From assembly GCA_031551755.1 (NCBI GenBank), contig JAVBNE010000025.1, forward strand, positions 13,215-77,214: DNA of 64,000 nt, written 5' to 3'. Numbering within the stretch: the first letter of the stretch is position 1; every line of letters begins with the position of its first letter. Shown here in pieces: positions 7,884 to 17,319 of the stretch. Position numbers and translations under genes: made by a program. Source of the stretch: JAVBMU01 sp031551755 (GTDB lineage: Bacteria > Actinomycetota > Actinomycetes > Actinomycetales > Cellulomonadaceae). The notes beneath the pieces are model-generated. The model was not told where the DNA came from. It saw only the letters and a program-made list of their open reading frames with translations, and did not search any database.

Positions 7884-8906
7884 CTATGCGGTCGGCCCGG
7901 CGTCGGAGGCGGAGGCGGTCCGGCGGAGCGCTTCGCCCGCCTCGGCGACCGCTTGCGCCCGGCGGTCGCGTTTCGTGGTCGCGCGGACGTCGGCGGGTTC
8001 GGCGACAGGCCCGGTCTGCGCTTCTACCCCCGCTCGCAACTGCCGGCTGCGGTCGGCCGCGACATCCAGCTCGGCCCCCAGGAGCAGGACGGTGTTGGTG
8101 ATCCACAGCCAGAGGAGGAAGACGATGATGCCCGCGAGGGTGCCGTAGGTGGAACCGTACGAGCCCAGTCTGGAGACGTAGAGGCCGAATACCGCCGAGG
8201 CGATCACCCACAACCCCAGGGCGGCGACGGCCCCGATGCCCAAGCGGTGCCCGGTGGCTCTCACATTAGGGGTCCACCGGTAGAGCAGTGCGATCAGCAG
8301 CACGACGAGGAGGATGACCACCGGCCACTTGACGATATTCCAGATCATCAAGGCGCCCTGGCTGGCGCCGATCGCCTCCCCCACCGTGCGGGCCAGCGGT
8401 CCGGAGAGCACCAGGAGGGACCCGACGACAGCCGCGACCACGATCGTGATGACGGTGATGCCGAGCAGGATGGGTCGTAGCTTCCACACCGGCCGACCCT
8501 CGTCGACCGAACGGATGCGGTTCATCGCACGGGCGAAGGCCCCGACATATCCCGAGGCCGACCAGAGGGCCGCCACGAGACCGACGACGAGGGCGACCCC
8601 CGCCTTCTCGCTGTTCTCGGTGACCTGTGTGACGAGCGGTTCGATGAAGGCCATCGCGTTATCCGGCACGACTGCCGTCAACGAATCCAGCACCTTGGTG
8701 GCGGTCGACTCGGGTTCGCCGACCAGGCCGAGGAGGGAGACGAGCGCCAACAGTGCCGGTGCGGAGGCGAGTACCGCGTAGTAGGTGAGGGCGGCTGCCA
8801 GGTCGAGGCATTGATGCCGGGAGAACGAACTGAAGGTGCTTCGGGCAGTGAATGCCCAGGCCAGCCGCCGGATGCTCGCGTTCTCAGTCGGTGGTGTCGA
8901 AGACAT
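7884..8906 (-). CDS. YihY/RbnBN-family inner membrane protein
   Basis: A 340-residue integral membrane protein of the YihY/virulence factor BrkB family, once mistaken for RNase BN. The family pattern is clear: an amphipathic lead-in (FSRHQCLDLAAALTYYAVL), six hydrophobic segments, and conserved SASGYVGAFARAMNRI and GSYGSTYGTLAGIIVFLLWLW. The C-terminal 50 residues are charged and cytoplasmic. ATG 8906 (MSSTPPTENA) is preferred because the upstream in-frame extension is not like the family. Transport or lipid-handling roles have been proposed; the true function is not established. It lies immediately upstream of the DevS-like kinase on the same strand. Confidence 0.88.
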   Translation of the reverse strand: MSSTPPTENASIRRLAWAFTARSTFSSFSRHQCLDLAAALTYYAVLASAPALLALVSLLGLVGEPESTATKVLDSLTAVVPDNAMAFIEPLVTQVTENSEKAGVALVVGLVAALWSASGYVGAFARAMNRIRSVDEGRPVWKLRPILLGITVITIVVAAVVGSLLVLSGPLARTVGEAIGASQGALMIWNIVKWPVVILLVVLLIALLYRWTPNVRATGHRLGIGAVAALGLWVIASAVFGLYVSRLGSYGSTYGTLAGIIVFLLWLWITNTVLLLGAELDVAADRSRQLRAGVEAQTGPVAEPADVRATTKRDRRAQAVAEAGEALRRTASASDAGPTA

Positions 8907-9080
8907 GCCTAAGACGCTAAGCGCGCCCCCGTCCTCCACAACCCGGGACGCATGCGGGGAGGGTCGTCCTGTCGCGCTTGCGTCGCCCGCCCGGTGTACG
9001 TTTGAAGACGCGCCTGGCGCTTTGCGCATGCTCGTCCTGTTAACGCCCAATCCTCGCCAACCTCTCAGGAGGGGACCTCT

Positions 9081-10637
9081 GTGCCGTCACCCATGAGTGG
9101 TCCCATGTCGCTGCCCACGCCACCACGCGAGGATCGGGTCTTGCCTGAGTCTCATCGACACCGCCTGCACAGATCGATCAGGATCGTGGGGGCGCTAGGG
9201 CTGACACTTGCGGTCATCGGCACGCCTGGGCAGCCGCTGCGACCCGGATCGGTGCCTGCCTCTGCCGGTGCGGTCCAGTCCGATGGGGTCCAATCGGTGC
9301 CGCGAACGGTGCAGCCGGCAGTGCGGTCGACACCGCGGGTGAACGTGGAGGCGGTCAGGGCCATGCTGGTGCGAGCAGACAGCTTGGACCCCCAGCTCCT
9401 GACCGTCCAGATCACTGACACCCGGCGCCGGCTCGATGCCCTGCTGGTGGCCTATCAGCACGGCATCGTGGACCAGGTGGCGGCTCCGGTCGCCGCATCC
9501 GGCCCGCAGCAGGCTCCCGCGCCGGAGCCGTCGGCCTCCTGGGGGTTGACGACGGACGTGGAGACGGTTGTGGTCCAGACCTTCGCGACGGCGACCCCGG
9601 GCGTGGCCGCACCCGACGGCGTGGACCCCAGCTCCGACCCCGTCAGCGCGTCCGTCCTCGACTCGGCGGACGTCACCGGCGAACAGCTGATGGACGCGAC
9701 CGCGCAACTGGCCGCCCTGCTCGATCCTTCAGCCGCGTTCCTGCCTGTCGCGGTCACGCCGGCGATCGGAGGAGAGATCACGCCGGCGAACGACACCTCG
9801 GCGAGCCTGATCGCGCAGGCGTGGGCCGGGTATGCCAACGGACAGATCCCCGTGGCCGCGCTCTGCGAGTTGGCGAGTGCGCCGGGACAACTCCTGCGCT
9901 GTGACGCGGCGGCACAGTTCGATGCCCTCGCCGTGGCATTCACCGCGAAGTTCGGCCATTCGCTGGTGGTGAGCGACGCCTATCGCACATTCGCGCAGCA
10001 GGCCGCACTGAAGGCTCAGAAGCCTTATCTGGCAGCGGTCCCCGGGACCTCGATGCACGGCTGGGGGCTGGCGGTCGACCTCGGCGGCGGAATCGGCTCG
10101 GGATCGAGCGCGGAATACGCGTGGCTGCGCTCCCATGCCCCGGCCTTCGGATGGGACAACCCGGCCTGGGCGCGCCCGTCGGGAATAAAGCCGGAGCCCT
10201 GGCATTTCGAGTACGTTGCCGCTGGCCCGCAACCCTATGAGATCCCGTCAGGCCGTACCCTTCCTGCCGTGCCTGAGTGGGCAACCGCCCCGGCGCCCCT
10301 TCCACGGACGCCCCGGCCCACGGCCACCCCCGCCACCCCCGCCGCCCCGACACCGCGACCGACGCCCACCCGGTCGCCCACGCCCACCGAACCGGTTCCG
10401 ACGGAACCGCCGTCGCCGACGCCATCGGATTCTCCGACGTCCACGCCCGGCACCTCCGGTACGCCGACCACCTCGGCCCCCACTCCGACCTCGGAGGAGT
10501 CGGCCACCACGATGCCGACGAGCCCATCTCCTACCACGACCGCTGACGCGGCTGCGCAGACGACCGCCTCTTCCCAGCCCCGCACCGGTCATGGGTGGCA
10601 CGGGGTGAACTCGGCGCGAGGCGACCGGCGACGCTGA
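9081..10637 (+). CDS. Secreted VanY-family D-Ala-D-Ala carboxypeptidase with Pro/Thr-rich tail
   Basis: A 518-residue exported protein. The Arg/His-rich N-terminus is followed by a hydrophobic core (IRIVGALGLTLAVIGTPG) acting as signal peptide or anchor. A linker of about 180 residues leads to a peptidase M15B (VanY) domain (about 250-390) with zinc motif SMHGWGLAVDLG, the second site EPWHFEY near residue 370, and DAYRTFAQQ. It should trim peptidoglycan stem peptides outside the membrane. The last 130 residues are a Pro/Thr/Ser repeat, probably wall-spanning; there is no LPXTG motif with a following membrane segment. GTG 9081 is chosen for the strong AGGAGG sequence upstream. The domain-free linker is unusual. 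Confidence 0.9.
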   Translation: MPSPMSGPMSLPTPPREDRVLPESHRHRLHRSIRIVGALGLTLAVIGTPGQPLRPGSVPASAGAVQSDGVQSVPRTVQPAVRSTPRVNVEAVRAMLVRADSLDPQLLTVQITDTRRRLDALLVAYQHGIVDQVAAPVAASGPQQAPAPEPSASWGLTTDVETVVVQTFATATPGVAAPDGVDPSSDPVSASVLDSADVTGEQLMDATAQLAALLDPSAAFLPVAVTPAIGGEITPANDTSASLIAQAWAGYANGQIPVAALCELASAPGQLLRCDAAAQFDALAVAFTAKFGHSLVVSDAYRTFAQQAALKAQKPYLAAVPGTSMHGWGLAVDLGGGIGSGSSAEYAWLRSHAPAFGWDNPAWARPSGIKPEPWHFEYVAAGPQPYEIPSGRTLPAVPEWATAPAPLPRTPRPTATPATPAAPTPRPTPTRSPTPTEPVPTEPPSPTPSDSPTSTPGTSGTPTTSAPTPTSEESATTMPTSPSPTTTADAAAQTTASSQPRTGHGWHGVNSARGDRRR

Positions 10638-10659
10638 GCCCGGAGGTTATCGTCGGGGG

Positions 10660-11184
10660 ATGAGTTCCGACCGCGCCGTCGCGGCGCTCGACGTGCTGGG
10701 AATCCCCTACTCCCTCACGACCCATGGCCGGGTGTCGTCGTTGGCTGAGGCCGCCGCAGCCCGTGGTGTCGAACCGCGCGACATCATCAAGACACTGGTG
10801 GTTCGCCGGGGGGACGACGACTTCTTCTTCGTGTTGGTCCCCGGTGACCGCCAGATTTCCTGGCCGAAGCTGCGGTCGCTGCTCGGGGTGACCCGGCTGT
10901 CGATGCCAGATCAGGACGTCGCCCGGGATGTGACCGGTTATGAGCGTGGCACCATCACGCCGTTCGGGGCGATCCGGGATTGGCCGGTGGTGGCAGATGT
11001 GCGAGTGGGTCAACTTCCCATGCCCGCCGAGGACGGTGCCGACGACGGGCAGGACGCACCCACTCGACGGTTGGTCTCCATCGGGGCGGGGGACCGCGGT
11101 GTCGCGGTGACCGTCGATGCGGCTGATCTGATCCATGTTCTGGACGCGCAGGTGGCCGATGTGACCGACGCAACCGTCTCCTGA
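10660..11184 (+). CDS. YbaK/EbsC-type aminoacyl-tRNA deacylase
   Basis: A 174-residue protein of the YbaK/ProX deacylase fold, which hydrolyses mischarged tRNAs such as Cys-tRNA(Pro). The family pattern begins with a short helix (RAVAALDVLGIPYSLTTH), then AAARGVEPRDIIKTLVVR, where the Lys and surrounding residues form the substrate pocket, and FFFVLVPGDRQISWPKLRSLLG. The usual GGISPLG-like loop reads GTITPFGA. A charged insertion (EDGADDGQDAPTRR) and an extended C-terminus make it slightly longer than the roughly 155-residue norm. The gene follows the VanY-like gene by 22 bp on the same strand and may be co-transcribed. Confidence 0.87.
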   Translation: MSSDRAVAALDVLGIPYSLTTHGRVSSLAEAAAARGVEPRDIIKTLVVRRGDDDFFFVLVPGDRQISWPKLRSLLGVTRLSMPDQDVARDVTGYERGTITPFGAIRDWPVVADVRVGQLPMPAEDGADDGQDAPTRRLVSIGAGDRGVAVTVDAADLIHVLDAQVADVTDATVS

Positions 11185-11388
11185 CGAAGATTTTTGTGAC
11201 TATTGCCCATCCATAGGGCTTTGTCCTAGAGTATCCATGATCCGGGAGACATATCCCCCGATGTCGTGCGCTGGATTCATCATGTTGGCGACAGGCGATG
11301 TTGGTGGCTCATGGTGGTCTAGCGTCGGCGCGCCGTCTGGAGACAGTGAGGGCGGCTCGTCGAACGGTTGACCGGATAGGCGGACAGG

Positions 11389-11922
11389 ATGAGCGCTGTG
11401 AACATGGATCGATCGGGCGCGGTCGGCACAGATGACGTGGGAGGAATCTCCTACGTCGCCGTCGCCGACGATGTCGTCGTGACGCTGTGGGGCGAGATCG
11501 ATGTTGCCCTGCGGGGCAAGGCGAGCGAGGCGATGGCCTTCGTGATCGACCATCAGGGCACAGTAACGATCGACGTCGCAGAGGTCGCCTTCATCGACTC
11601 TGCCGGCATCGCCTTCATCCTGCAGCTCTACGCGCTGTGCCTCGAAGAAGGCCGTGGGATCGCGTTGCGTAACCCCACGGAGGCGATCGAAGAACTCTTC
11701 GAGATGATCGGTATGGCCGGTCGGATTCCGATCCAGCGGACCTCGTTGCAGGCCATCCTCGCTGCCCAGCGGCCGTTGGCGGCACGGCGCCGGGCGCGCC
11801 GACCGGCCGCCACAAAGCCCTCCGGCGCGGTGCTCCAGAGTGCTGCGCGTGGGGGTACCCGGACCATCGGTCCCGGCCCGGCCGACTCCGCGACCCGTCA
11901 GGAGCCGGCCGCCGTCGGTTAG
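11389..11922 (+). CDS. STAS-domain anti-anti-sigma factor-like protein
   Basis: A 177-residue protein with an N-terminal STAS domain (about 18-115) of the SpoIIAA/RsbV type. The core reads VVVTLWGEIDVALR, then VTIDVAEVAFIDSAGIAFIL, in which Ser71 is the expected phosphorylation site. The 60-residue C-terminal extension is basic and Ala/Arg-rich (RRRARRPAATK) and is not part of the fold. STAS proteins bind an anti-sigma kinase and release a sigma factor when dephosphorylated. No kinase or sigma gene adjoins it; a SpoIIE-type phosphatase lies about 11 kb downstream. The 204-bp upstream spacer shows no clear terminator. Confidence 0.85.
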   Translation: MSAVNMDRSGAVGTDDVGGISYVAVADDVVVTLWGEIDVALRGKASEAMAFVIDHQGTVTIDVAEVAFIDSAGIAFILQLYALCLEEGRGIALRNPTEAIEELFEMIGMAGRIPIQRTSLQAILAAQRPLAARRRARRPAATKPSGAVLQSAARGGTRTIGPGPADSATRQEPAAVG

Positions 11923-12000
11923 GTCGTTTCGCGTGGGGTTGCGTCTCTGCTGCGGCGAGGATCCGCGGGTCTGTCGGTATCCGCCGGTACGGTCGGCCGC

Positions 12001-13245
12001 ATGCGGCTGTTGCACACGTCCGATTGGCATCTGGGGCGCACGCTCCACGGTGTCGATCTGCTGACGCACCAAGCTGCCTTTCTCGACCATCTTGTGGAGG
12101 TCACCCGCGCGGAGCGTATCGATGCCGTGCTGCTGGCGGGTGATGTCTATGACCGGGCCATTCCGCCCGTCGACGCGGTCACCCTGTTGTCCGACACGAT
12201 CGTCCGCCTGGCCGAACACGCCCAAGTGGTGGTGACCCCGGGGAACCACGACTCGGCCGCACGCCTGGGGTTCGGGGCGGATCTACTGCGAGAAGCAGTA
12301 CATATCCGGGCTCAGGTCGCAGCCTGTGCGCGGCCGGTGCTGTTGGCCCGCGAGGGAGAAGACCCTGTTGCGGTGTATGCGCTGCCCTACCTCGACCCGG
12401 ACGGGGCACGCCATGTGCTCGCTCCGGGAGCGGAACCGCTGCCGCGATCGCATCAGGCGGTGATGGCGGCGGCTATGGAGCAGGTCGGCGAGGATCTGGC
12501 CTCTCGGCGGGCCGCTGGTGCACGCTTGCGCGCCGTCGTGATGGGCCATGCATTCGTGACGGGTGGGCAGCCCTCGGAGTCGGAACGCGACATCCGAGTA
12601 GGCGGAGTCGATGCGGTATCGGCCGGAGTATTCGCCGGCCACGGATTGGACTACGTGGCCCTCGGCCACCTGCACGGCCCGCAACGGGTGACGGTCCCGA
12701 GTGAGCCGACGATGACGGACGGTACCGCGAGAGATGTGGACCTGGATGCTGCCGGGGTTCCACGTGGAACTGGGGGACCCGCCACCCGGGCGCGATACAG
12801 CGGATCCCCACTGGCCTACTCCTTCTCCGAGCGGCAGCAGACGAAATCCTCCGTGGTGGTGGACCTCGACAGAGGCAAACTGGAACTCCTGCCCTGCCCC
12901 GTGCCGCGCCGGCTCGCGGAGGTCAGCGGCTCACTCGCCGATCTCCTGGGAGCCTCCGGCGAAGCGCATGTCGGCGACTGGCTGCGCGTCATCGTGACCG
13001 ACGAACGGCGCCCCACCGAGCTGTACTCCCGGGTGAAGGGTCGCTTTCCGCACGCCCTTCAAGTGCTGCATCAGCCGCCTGCCAGGACTGAGCGCGGGGT
13101 TGTCGCCGTGAGGCAAGGCGCCGATCCGTTGGTGGTCGCGGCGCAGTTCGTCGAGTATGTCTCTGGGAAGCCTCCGACGGCCGCCGAGGAAGACGTGCTC
13201 CGTGCGGCACTGGAAGCAGCGAATGCCGCGGGGGCGAGTGCCTGA
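12001..13245 (+). CDS. sbcD: DNA repair exonuclease SbcCD subunit D
   Basis: A 414-residue Mre11-like metallophosphoesterase, nuclease subunit of SbcCD, which cleaves DNA hairpins and processes double-strand breaks. Metal-binding motifs are in order: DWHLG (Asp8, His10), GDVYDR (Asp48), GNHD (81-84), GHAFVTG, and GHLHGPQ near residue 222. The capping and SbcC-binding region follows. Length is typical for actinobacteria. The upstream spacer from the STAS gene is 78 bp. The stop codon overlaps the sbcC start by one base (TGATG), implying translational coupling. Confidence 0.95.
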   Translation: MRLLHTSDWHLGRTLHGVDLLTHQAAFLDHLVEVTRAERIDAVLLAGDVYDRAIPPVDAVTLLSDTIVRLAEHAQVVVTPGNHDSAARLGFGADLLREAVHIRAQVAACARPVLLAREGEDPVAVYALPYLDPDGARHVLAPGAEPLPRSHQAVMAAAMEQVGEDLASRRAAGARLRAVVMGHAFVTGGQPSESERDIRVGGVDAVSAGVFAGHGLDYVALGHLHGPQRVTVPSEPTMTDGTARDVDLDAAGVPRGTGGPATRARYSGSPLAYSFSERQQTKSSVVVDLDRGKLELLPCPVPRRLAEVSGSLADLLGASGEAHVGDWLRVIVTDERRPTELYSRVKGRFPHALQVLHQPPARTERGVVAVRQGADPLVVAAQFVEYVSGKPPTAAEEDVLRAALEAANAAGASA

Positions 13246-16200
13246 TGTACCTCCACAGGTTGGGCTTCGGTGCGATCGGCCCGTTCCCCGGGGAACATGT
13301 GATCGACCTCGGACAGGTCGGCGCCTCCGGACTCTTCTTGCTGGACGGTCCCACGGGCGCCGGCAAGTCCACTGTGATTGACGCGATCGTCTTCGCCCTC
13401 TACGGCAAGGTGGCGTCGAGCGCGGCCAGCGACGACCGGCTGCGTTCAGCGCACGCGGCCCCCGACACCGAATCGTATGTGGACCTCGTCTTCGAGACGC
13501 CCGCGGGCATCTTCCGCATACGCCGCACACCGGCGTATGCACGGCCCAAGCGTCGAGGCGCCGGAACCACGATGCAGAAGGCATCGGTGAAACTCTGGCG
13601 GTTGGCGCAGGTGCCGCCGGCTGATCAGGTGGCTGACGCCGTCGGTGAGCTGCGTTCGAACCGCCCCGACGAGGTCGGTGTGGAGCTGCGCCGGATCATC
13701 GGATTGGATCGCGATCAGTTTGTCCAGACCGTCGTGTTGCCGCAGGGGGAGTTCGCGGAGTTCCTCCGGGCCAAACCCGAAGACCGGGCGGTGCTGCTCC
13801 AGCGGGTCTTCGCCACCGAGGTGTACGACCGTCTCTCGAGCCGGCTGACCGAGCTGAGTCGAAACGCGGCACGCCGGGTTGAAGTGGCGGAGCAGAATGT
13901 CCGCGCAGCGGTGGAACAGTTCATCGGGGCCGCGGGTGTTGATCACCTCCGAGCCGAGGCGCTGCGAAATCCGGCTGCGGTGTCGGCAGCGCAACCAGCA
14001 GCACCCGCCCGTTCGGGTGATTCTGCTGACTTGGCCGGCCCAGAATGCCTGGGTCCCGTTGTTCCCGGCGCCAGCCCCGCTGATCCGGGAGGCTCGTTCG
14101 GCCTTGACCGCGCAGGGCGGGTCGCCGTCGAGGTCGCCGCCCTCGACGCCACTGCTGCCGAACTCGGTGCACGGGCAGACGGTGCGCGGCACGCCCTCGA
14201 CGTCGCTCGGGCAGCAGTGGACGACGGTCGTGCTATGGCCGCGCTCATCCAACGTCGCAACGACTTGCGCTCCGAGGAGGTTGCGCTGGCGGCCGACTCC
14301 GCTCGGATCGCCGAGGTTCGTAAACGGCGTGATGCCGGTGATCGCGCAGCCGTCGTGTGGCCGGCCCTCCAAGGGTCACGGGCCGCCACCGCCGCGAAAG
14401 ACGCCGCCGCCGGTCGTCTCGAGGCGGCCCGGTTGGAGTTGCCCGCCGCGGTCCGCGAAGACGAGATGCCTGTCCTCGCCACCCTTCGGGATGAGGTTGG
14501 CGCCGCCCTGACCAGGGGCCTGCGCTTGCTCGAGGTCGGCAACCAGATCCCGGTCCGGGAACAGCTGATCGCCGACCGCCGCAAGGAACTCGACCGAATC
14601 CAGGAGGAGCGGACCCGCCTGATCGCCGACCTCGTCGACCGCCCCACCATGCGTGCCGAATTGGTCGACGATCAGCGCGCCACCGACCGCGCAGTGACGG
14701 CGGAACCGGGGTTGGTGGCCGCCGTCGATCGATGCCGAGAGATACACACCGCGGCCGCTGCGGCTGCGGCCGCCGTTGTCGGATTGCGGGCGGCCTCCAC
14801 CGAGCTCGCCACCAGGCAGCAGGTGGCGACCGCCGCCGTCGCGCACGAAAGCGCCTTGCGGACCGCGCATATCGCGGGGCTGGCCGGGGAGTTGGCCGCT
14901 GCGCTCATCCCCGGCGAGCCTTGCCCGGTATGCGGTTCGGATCTTCATCCACACCCTGCTGCGGTCGACGCCGCGGCAGTCGATGGCGCAGAGGTGGAGG
15001 CCGCCGAGCAACTCCGGGTGGTGGCCGGCGAGCAGGCCGCTACCGCCGCGAGCCGGGTCGCGGCTATCAAGGAACGGATCGCTCTCACACGCGCTGCGGC
15101 CGGTGGAGTCGAACCGGCCGAGGCCGCCCAGGCGCTCGCAAGAGCCCAGGACGAACTGGCCGCGAACAGAGCCCTGGCTGCCCGCGCGACGGCTGCCGTT
15201 CAGGCTGTCGGTGATTTCGACCAGGCGACCGCCGTTCTCTCTGATCGCGAGGTGGCGATCGGAGCCGAGATCGTGGCGGCCGCTGCGGAACTCACACAGC
15301 TCACGGAAGCCTTGGCGGCCGACCGTGCAGAGATCGCCGCGGAACTCGCCTCGATCACCCCACTGCTTGGGACGACACCCGTTTCGATGGCTGCGGGGCA
15401 CGATCTGCTGACCGCGTACGCACGGCATCTGGATGGAGTGCTGACGGCGGCGGCTGAGTTCGCCACCGCTCGATCAGCCGCCGCGGACCGGGTTGCCGAG
15501 GTTGCGGAGCTCGCCAACCGTCAGGGCTTCACCTCCGCCGAAGAAGCAGCGGATGCCGTGGTCGATCCCGTCGAATTGGCGCTGATCGACGAGGAGGTGG
15601 TGGCTTACGACTCCGCCTGCGTGCGGCTGCGGGTCGCCCTGGCCGACAGCGAGTTCGTTGCCTTGACGGAAGACGCAGCGGTCGACCTTGCTGCGTTGAC
15701 GGAAGCGGAATCGGTTGCTGCTCAGGCAGCCCGAACCGCGGCGGAGAGCCACAGCGTGGCAGTTCGGGCAGCGCAGTCAGCTCGGGCCGCACAGGCGGAG
15801 GTGGTCGCGGCGACCGAGGCATGGACTACGGCGCGGACGGAGGCGGGACCGATGGCCCGGCTCGCCACCTTGGCCAGCGGGACCGGGGCAGACAACACCA
15901 AGGCGATGTCGCTGACCACCTTCGTGCTGATCCGGCGTTTCGAAGATGTGGTCGCTGCCGCGAACGATCGGCTGCGGGAAATGTCCAGCGGTCGTTACGA
16001 ACTAAAACGGAGCGAGAGCAAAGAAGATGTCCGATCGCGCCGCGTCGGGCTTGCCATGCGTGTCGTCGATCACGTCACCGAGCAGGAACGCGACCCCCGG
16101 ACGCTTTCGGGTGGGGAGACGTTCTACGTCTCACTGTGCCTGGCGCTGGGGCTGGCCGACGTGGTGACAGCCGAGGCGGGTGGCGTGGAACTGGGAACGC

Positions 16201-16397
16201 TGTTCGTCGACGAGGGATTCGGCAGCCTGGACGCCGAGACGCTGGATGTTGTGCTGGCCGAACTGGGCAGGTTGCGTGCGGCTGGCCGGGTGGTGGGTGT
16301 CGTTTCCCATGTCGAGGCCATGCGGCAGTCGATCGCCGAACAGGTGCGTGTGCGACCGTTGCCCGGCGGCGGCAGCACCCTTGATGTCCGGGGGTGA
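13245..16397 (+). CDS. sbcC: DNA repair exonuclease SbcCD subunit C (SMC-like ATPase)
   Basis: A 1050-residue Rad50-like ATPase, partner of SbcD. Walker A is GPTGAGKS (35-42). Two long Ala/Glu/Arg coiled-coil arms flank a zinc hook, CPVC, near residue 561. The signature LSGGE is near residue 953, followed by Walker B LFVDEGFGSLDAETL. A Pro/Gly/Ala-rich stretch of about 45 residues (roughly 245-290) interrupts the first coiled-coil arm and looks like a low-complexity linker. It forms an operon with sbcD. Its stop lies only 4 bp from the stop of a convergent gene. Confidence 0.95.
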   Translation: MYLHRLGFGAIGPFPGEHVIDLGQVGASGLFLLDGPTGAGKSTVIDAIVFALYGKVASSAASDDRLRSAHAAPDTESYVDLVFETPAGIFRIRRTPAYARPKRRGAGTTMQKASVKLWRLAQVPPADQVADAVGELRSNRPDEVGVELRRIIGLDRDQFVQTVVLPQGEFAEFLRAKPEDRAVLLQRVFATEVYDRLSSRLTELSRNAARRVEVAEQNVRAAVEQFIGAAGVDHLRAEALRNPAAVSAAQPAAPARSGDSADLAGPECLGPVVPGASPADPGGSFGLDRAGRVAVEVAALDATAAELGARADGARHALDVARAAVDDGRAMAALIQRRNDLRSEEVALAADSARIAEVRKRRDAGDRAAVVWPALQGSRAATAAKDAAAGRLEAARLELPAAVREDEMPVLATLRDEVGAALTRGLRLLEVGNQIPVREQLIADRRKELDRIQEERTRLIADLVDRPTMRAELVDDQRATDRAVTAEPGLVAAVDRCREIHTAAAAAAAAVVGLRAASTELATRQQVATAAVAHESALRTAHIAGLAGELAAALIPGEPCPVCGSDLHPHPAAVDAAAVDGAEVEAAEQLRVVAGEQAATAASRVAAIKERIALTRAAAGGVEPAEAAQALARAQDELAANRALAARATAAVQAVGDFDQATAVLSDREVAIGAEIVAAAAELTQLTEALAADRAEIAAELASITPLLGTTPVSMAAGHDLLTAYARHLDGVLTAAAEFATARSAAADRVAEVAELANRQGFTSAEEAADAVVDPVELALIDEEVVAYDSACVRLRVALADSEFVALTEDAAVDLAALTEAESVAAQAARTAAESHSVAVRAAQSARAAQAEVVAATEAWTTARTEAGPMARLATLASGTGADNTKAMSLTTFVLIRRFEDVVAAANDRLREMSSGRYELKRSESKEDVRSRRVGLAMRVVDHVTEQERDPRTLSGGETFYVSLCLALGLADVVTAEAGGVELGTLFVDEGFGSLDAETLDVVLAELGRLRAAGRVVGVVSHVEAMRQSIAEQVRVRPLPGGGSTLDVRG

Positions 16398-16401
16398 GTA
16401 G

Positions 16402-17196
16402 TCAGGTCGTGATGGCCGGGTCCGTCGCGGGTTCGCTGGAGTCCTCATCCATCAGGTCGACGCAGTAGTCCCCCTGCGGGTTCCGGAACCGATCCCCACA
16501 GGTGTAGCCGAACTCCTCGTACCCCGTGTCGTAACCCGAACGGTCGAAGAGGTCGTCACAGGCGACCGCGTCACCGGCTGCGCAGGCGTCCCACAGCTGG
16601 TCCAAAGCCGCGTTGTCGCCGTAGGTGTCGTCGAGGTCATCCTGGAAGACGGTGTTCATCAGCACGCTCGTGGCGATCACCAGCGACGAGAAGACGCCGA
16701 CGATGATGCCGGCGATAGCCAATCCGCGTCCGGAATCTCCGTTGCGCTTGATCCGCCACAGCGCGAAGCTTCCCAGGACGATCGGGATCAGGCCCAAGAG
16801 GCAGGTGCACATCGCAGCGATGGCCAGGCCATTCGTGTGCGTGTTCGGCCGCCCGTATGGGTGCTGCGATGCGTAGATGGCACCCGCCGGGGTCTGGTAT
16901 TGGGGTAGTGACCGAAGCGGCGGTGCTCCGTACTGGAAAGGTGTGAACGGTTGTCCCTGCACATGTGGGTATGCCGGTGCGGGCGGTCCCATCGGTGCAC
17001 TGGTTCCCGCGGGGTAGCTGCTCGTGGGCGGATAGCCACCGCCGGAGCCGTCACTGCCTGCCGGAGGGTCCGGCCACGGAGTGGGCGCCGGTTGTGGTTG
17101 AGGCGGAGGGATCTTTGCCCCTGCGGGTGGGGGGACGTCTGGGCTCGGTGGTTCCACGGGCGGTGGAGCATAGGGGTTCTCGGGATAACCGGACAT
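16402..17196 (-). CDS. DUF4190 membrane protein with Pro-rich N-terminus (paralogue 1)
   Basis: A 264-residue membrane protein. Residues 1-115 are Pro/Tyr/Gly-rich and probably cytoplasmic and disordered. Two transmembrane helices (about 125-148 and 163-187; LAIAAMCTCLLGLIPIVLGS, then GLAIAGIIVGVFSSLVI) flank the DUF4190 signature ALWRIKRNGDSGRGLAIAG. The C-terminal outer domain (about 195-264) is acidic with several cysteines (WDACAAGDAVACDDLF, YTCGDRF, YCVDL) that may form disulfides. ATG 17196 is chosen over GTG 17205 because GAGG is 11 nt upstream of the ATG and only 2 nt from the GTG. It is a paralogue of the next gene. Function unknown. Confidence 0.8.
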   Translation of the reverse strand: MSGYPENPYAPPPVEPPSPDVPPPAGAKIPPPQPQPAPTPWPDPPAGSDGSGGGYPPTSSYPAGTSAPMGPPAPAYPHVQGQPFTPFQYGAPPLRSLPQYQTPAGAIYASQHPYGRPNTHTNGLAIAAMCTCLLGLIPIVLGSFALWRIKRNGDSGRGLAIAGIIVGVFSSLVIATSVLMNTVFQDDLDDTYGDNAALDQLWDACAAGDAVACDDLFDRSGYDTGYEEFGYTCGDRFRNPQGDYCVDLMDEDSSEPATDPAITT

Positions 17197-17319
17197 GCGC
17201 TGCACCGCCTCGTGGTTCGCGGGGCCGGGTGGCCTCGCGAAATGGTACGGCTGTCGGCCGCCGAGTCCTAGATGCCGTCCATGGTTTCATCCGCTGGGTT
17301 GCCGGCGGCTCGGTCTGGG

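Noticed and set aside
10560..10637. QPRTG near the C-terminus of the VanY-like protein as a sortase signal
   Set aside because: No LPXTG match and no following membrane helix, so sortase anchoring is not supported.
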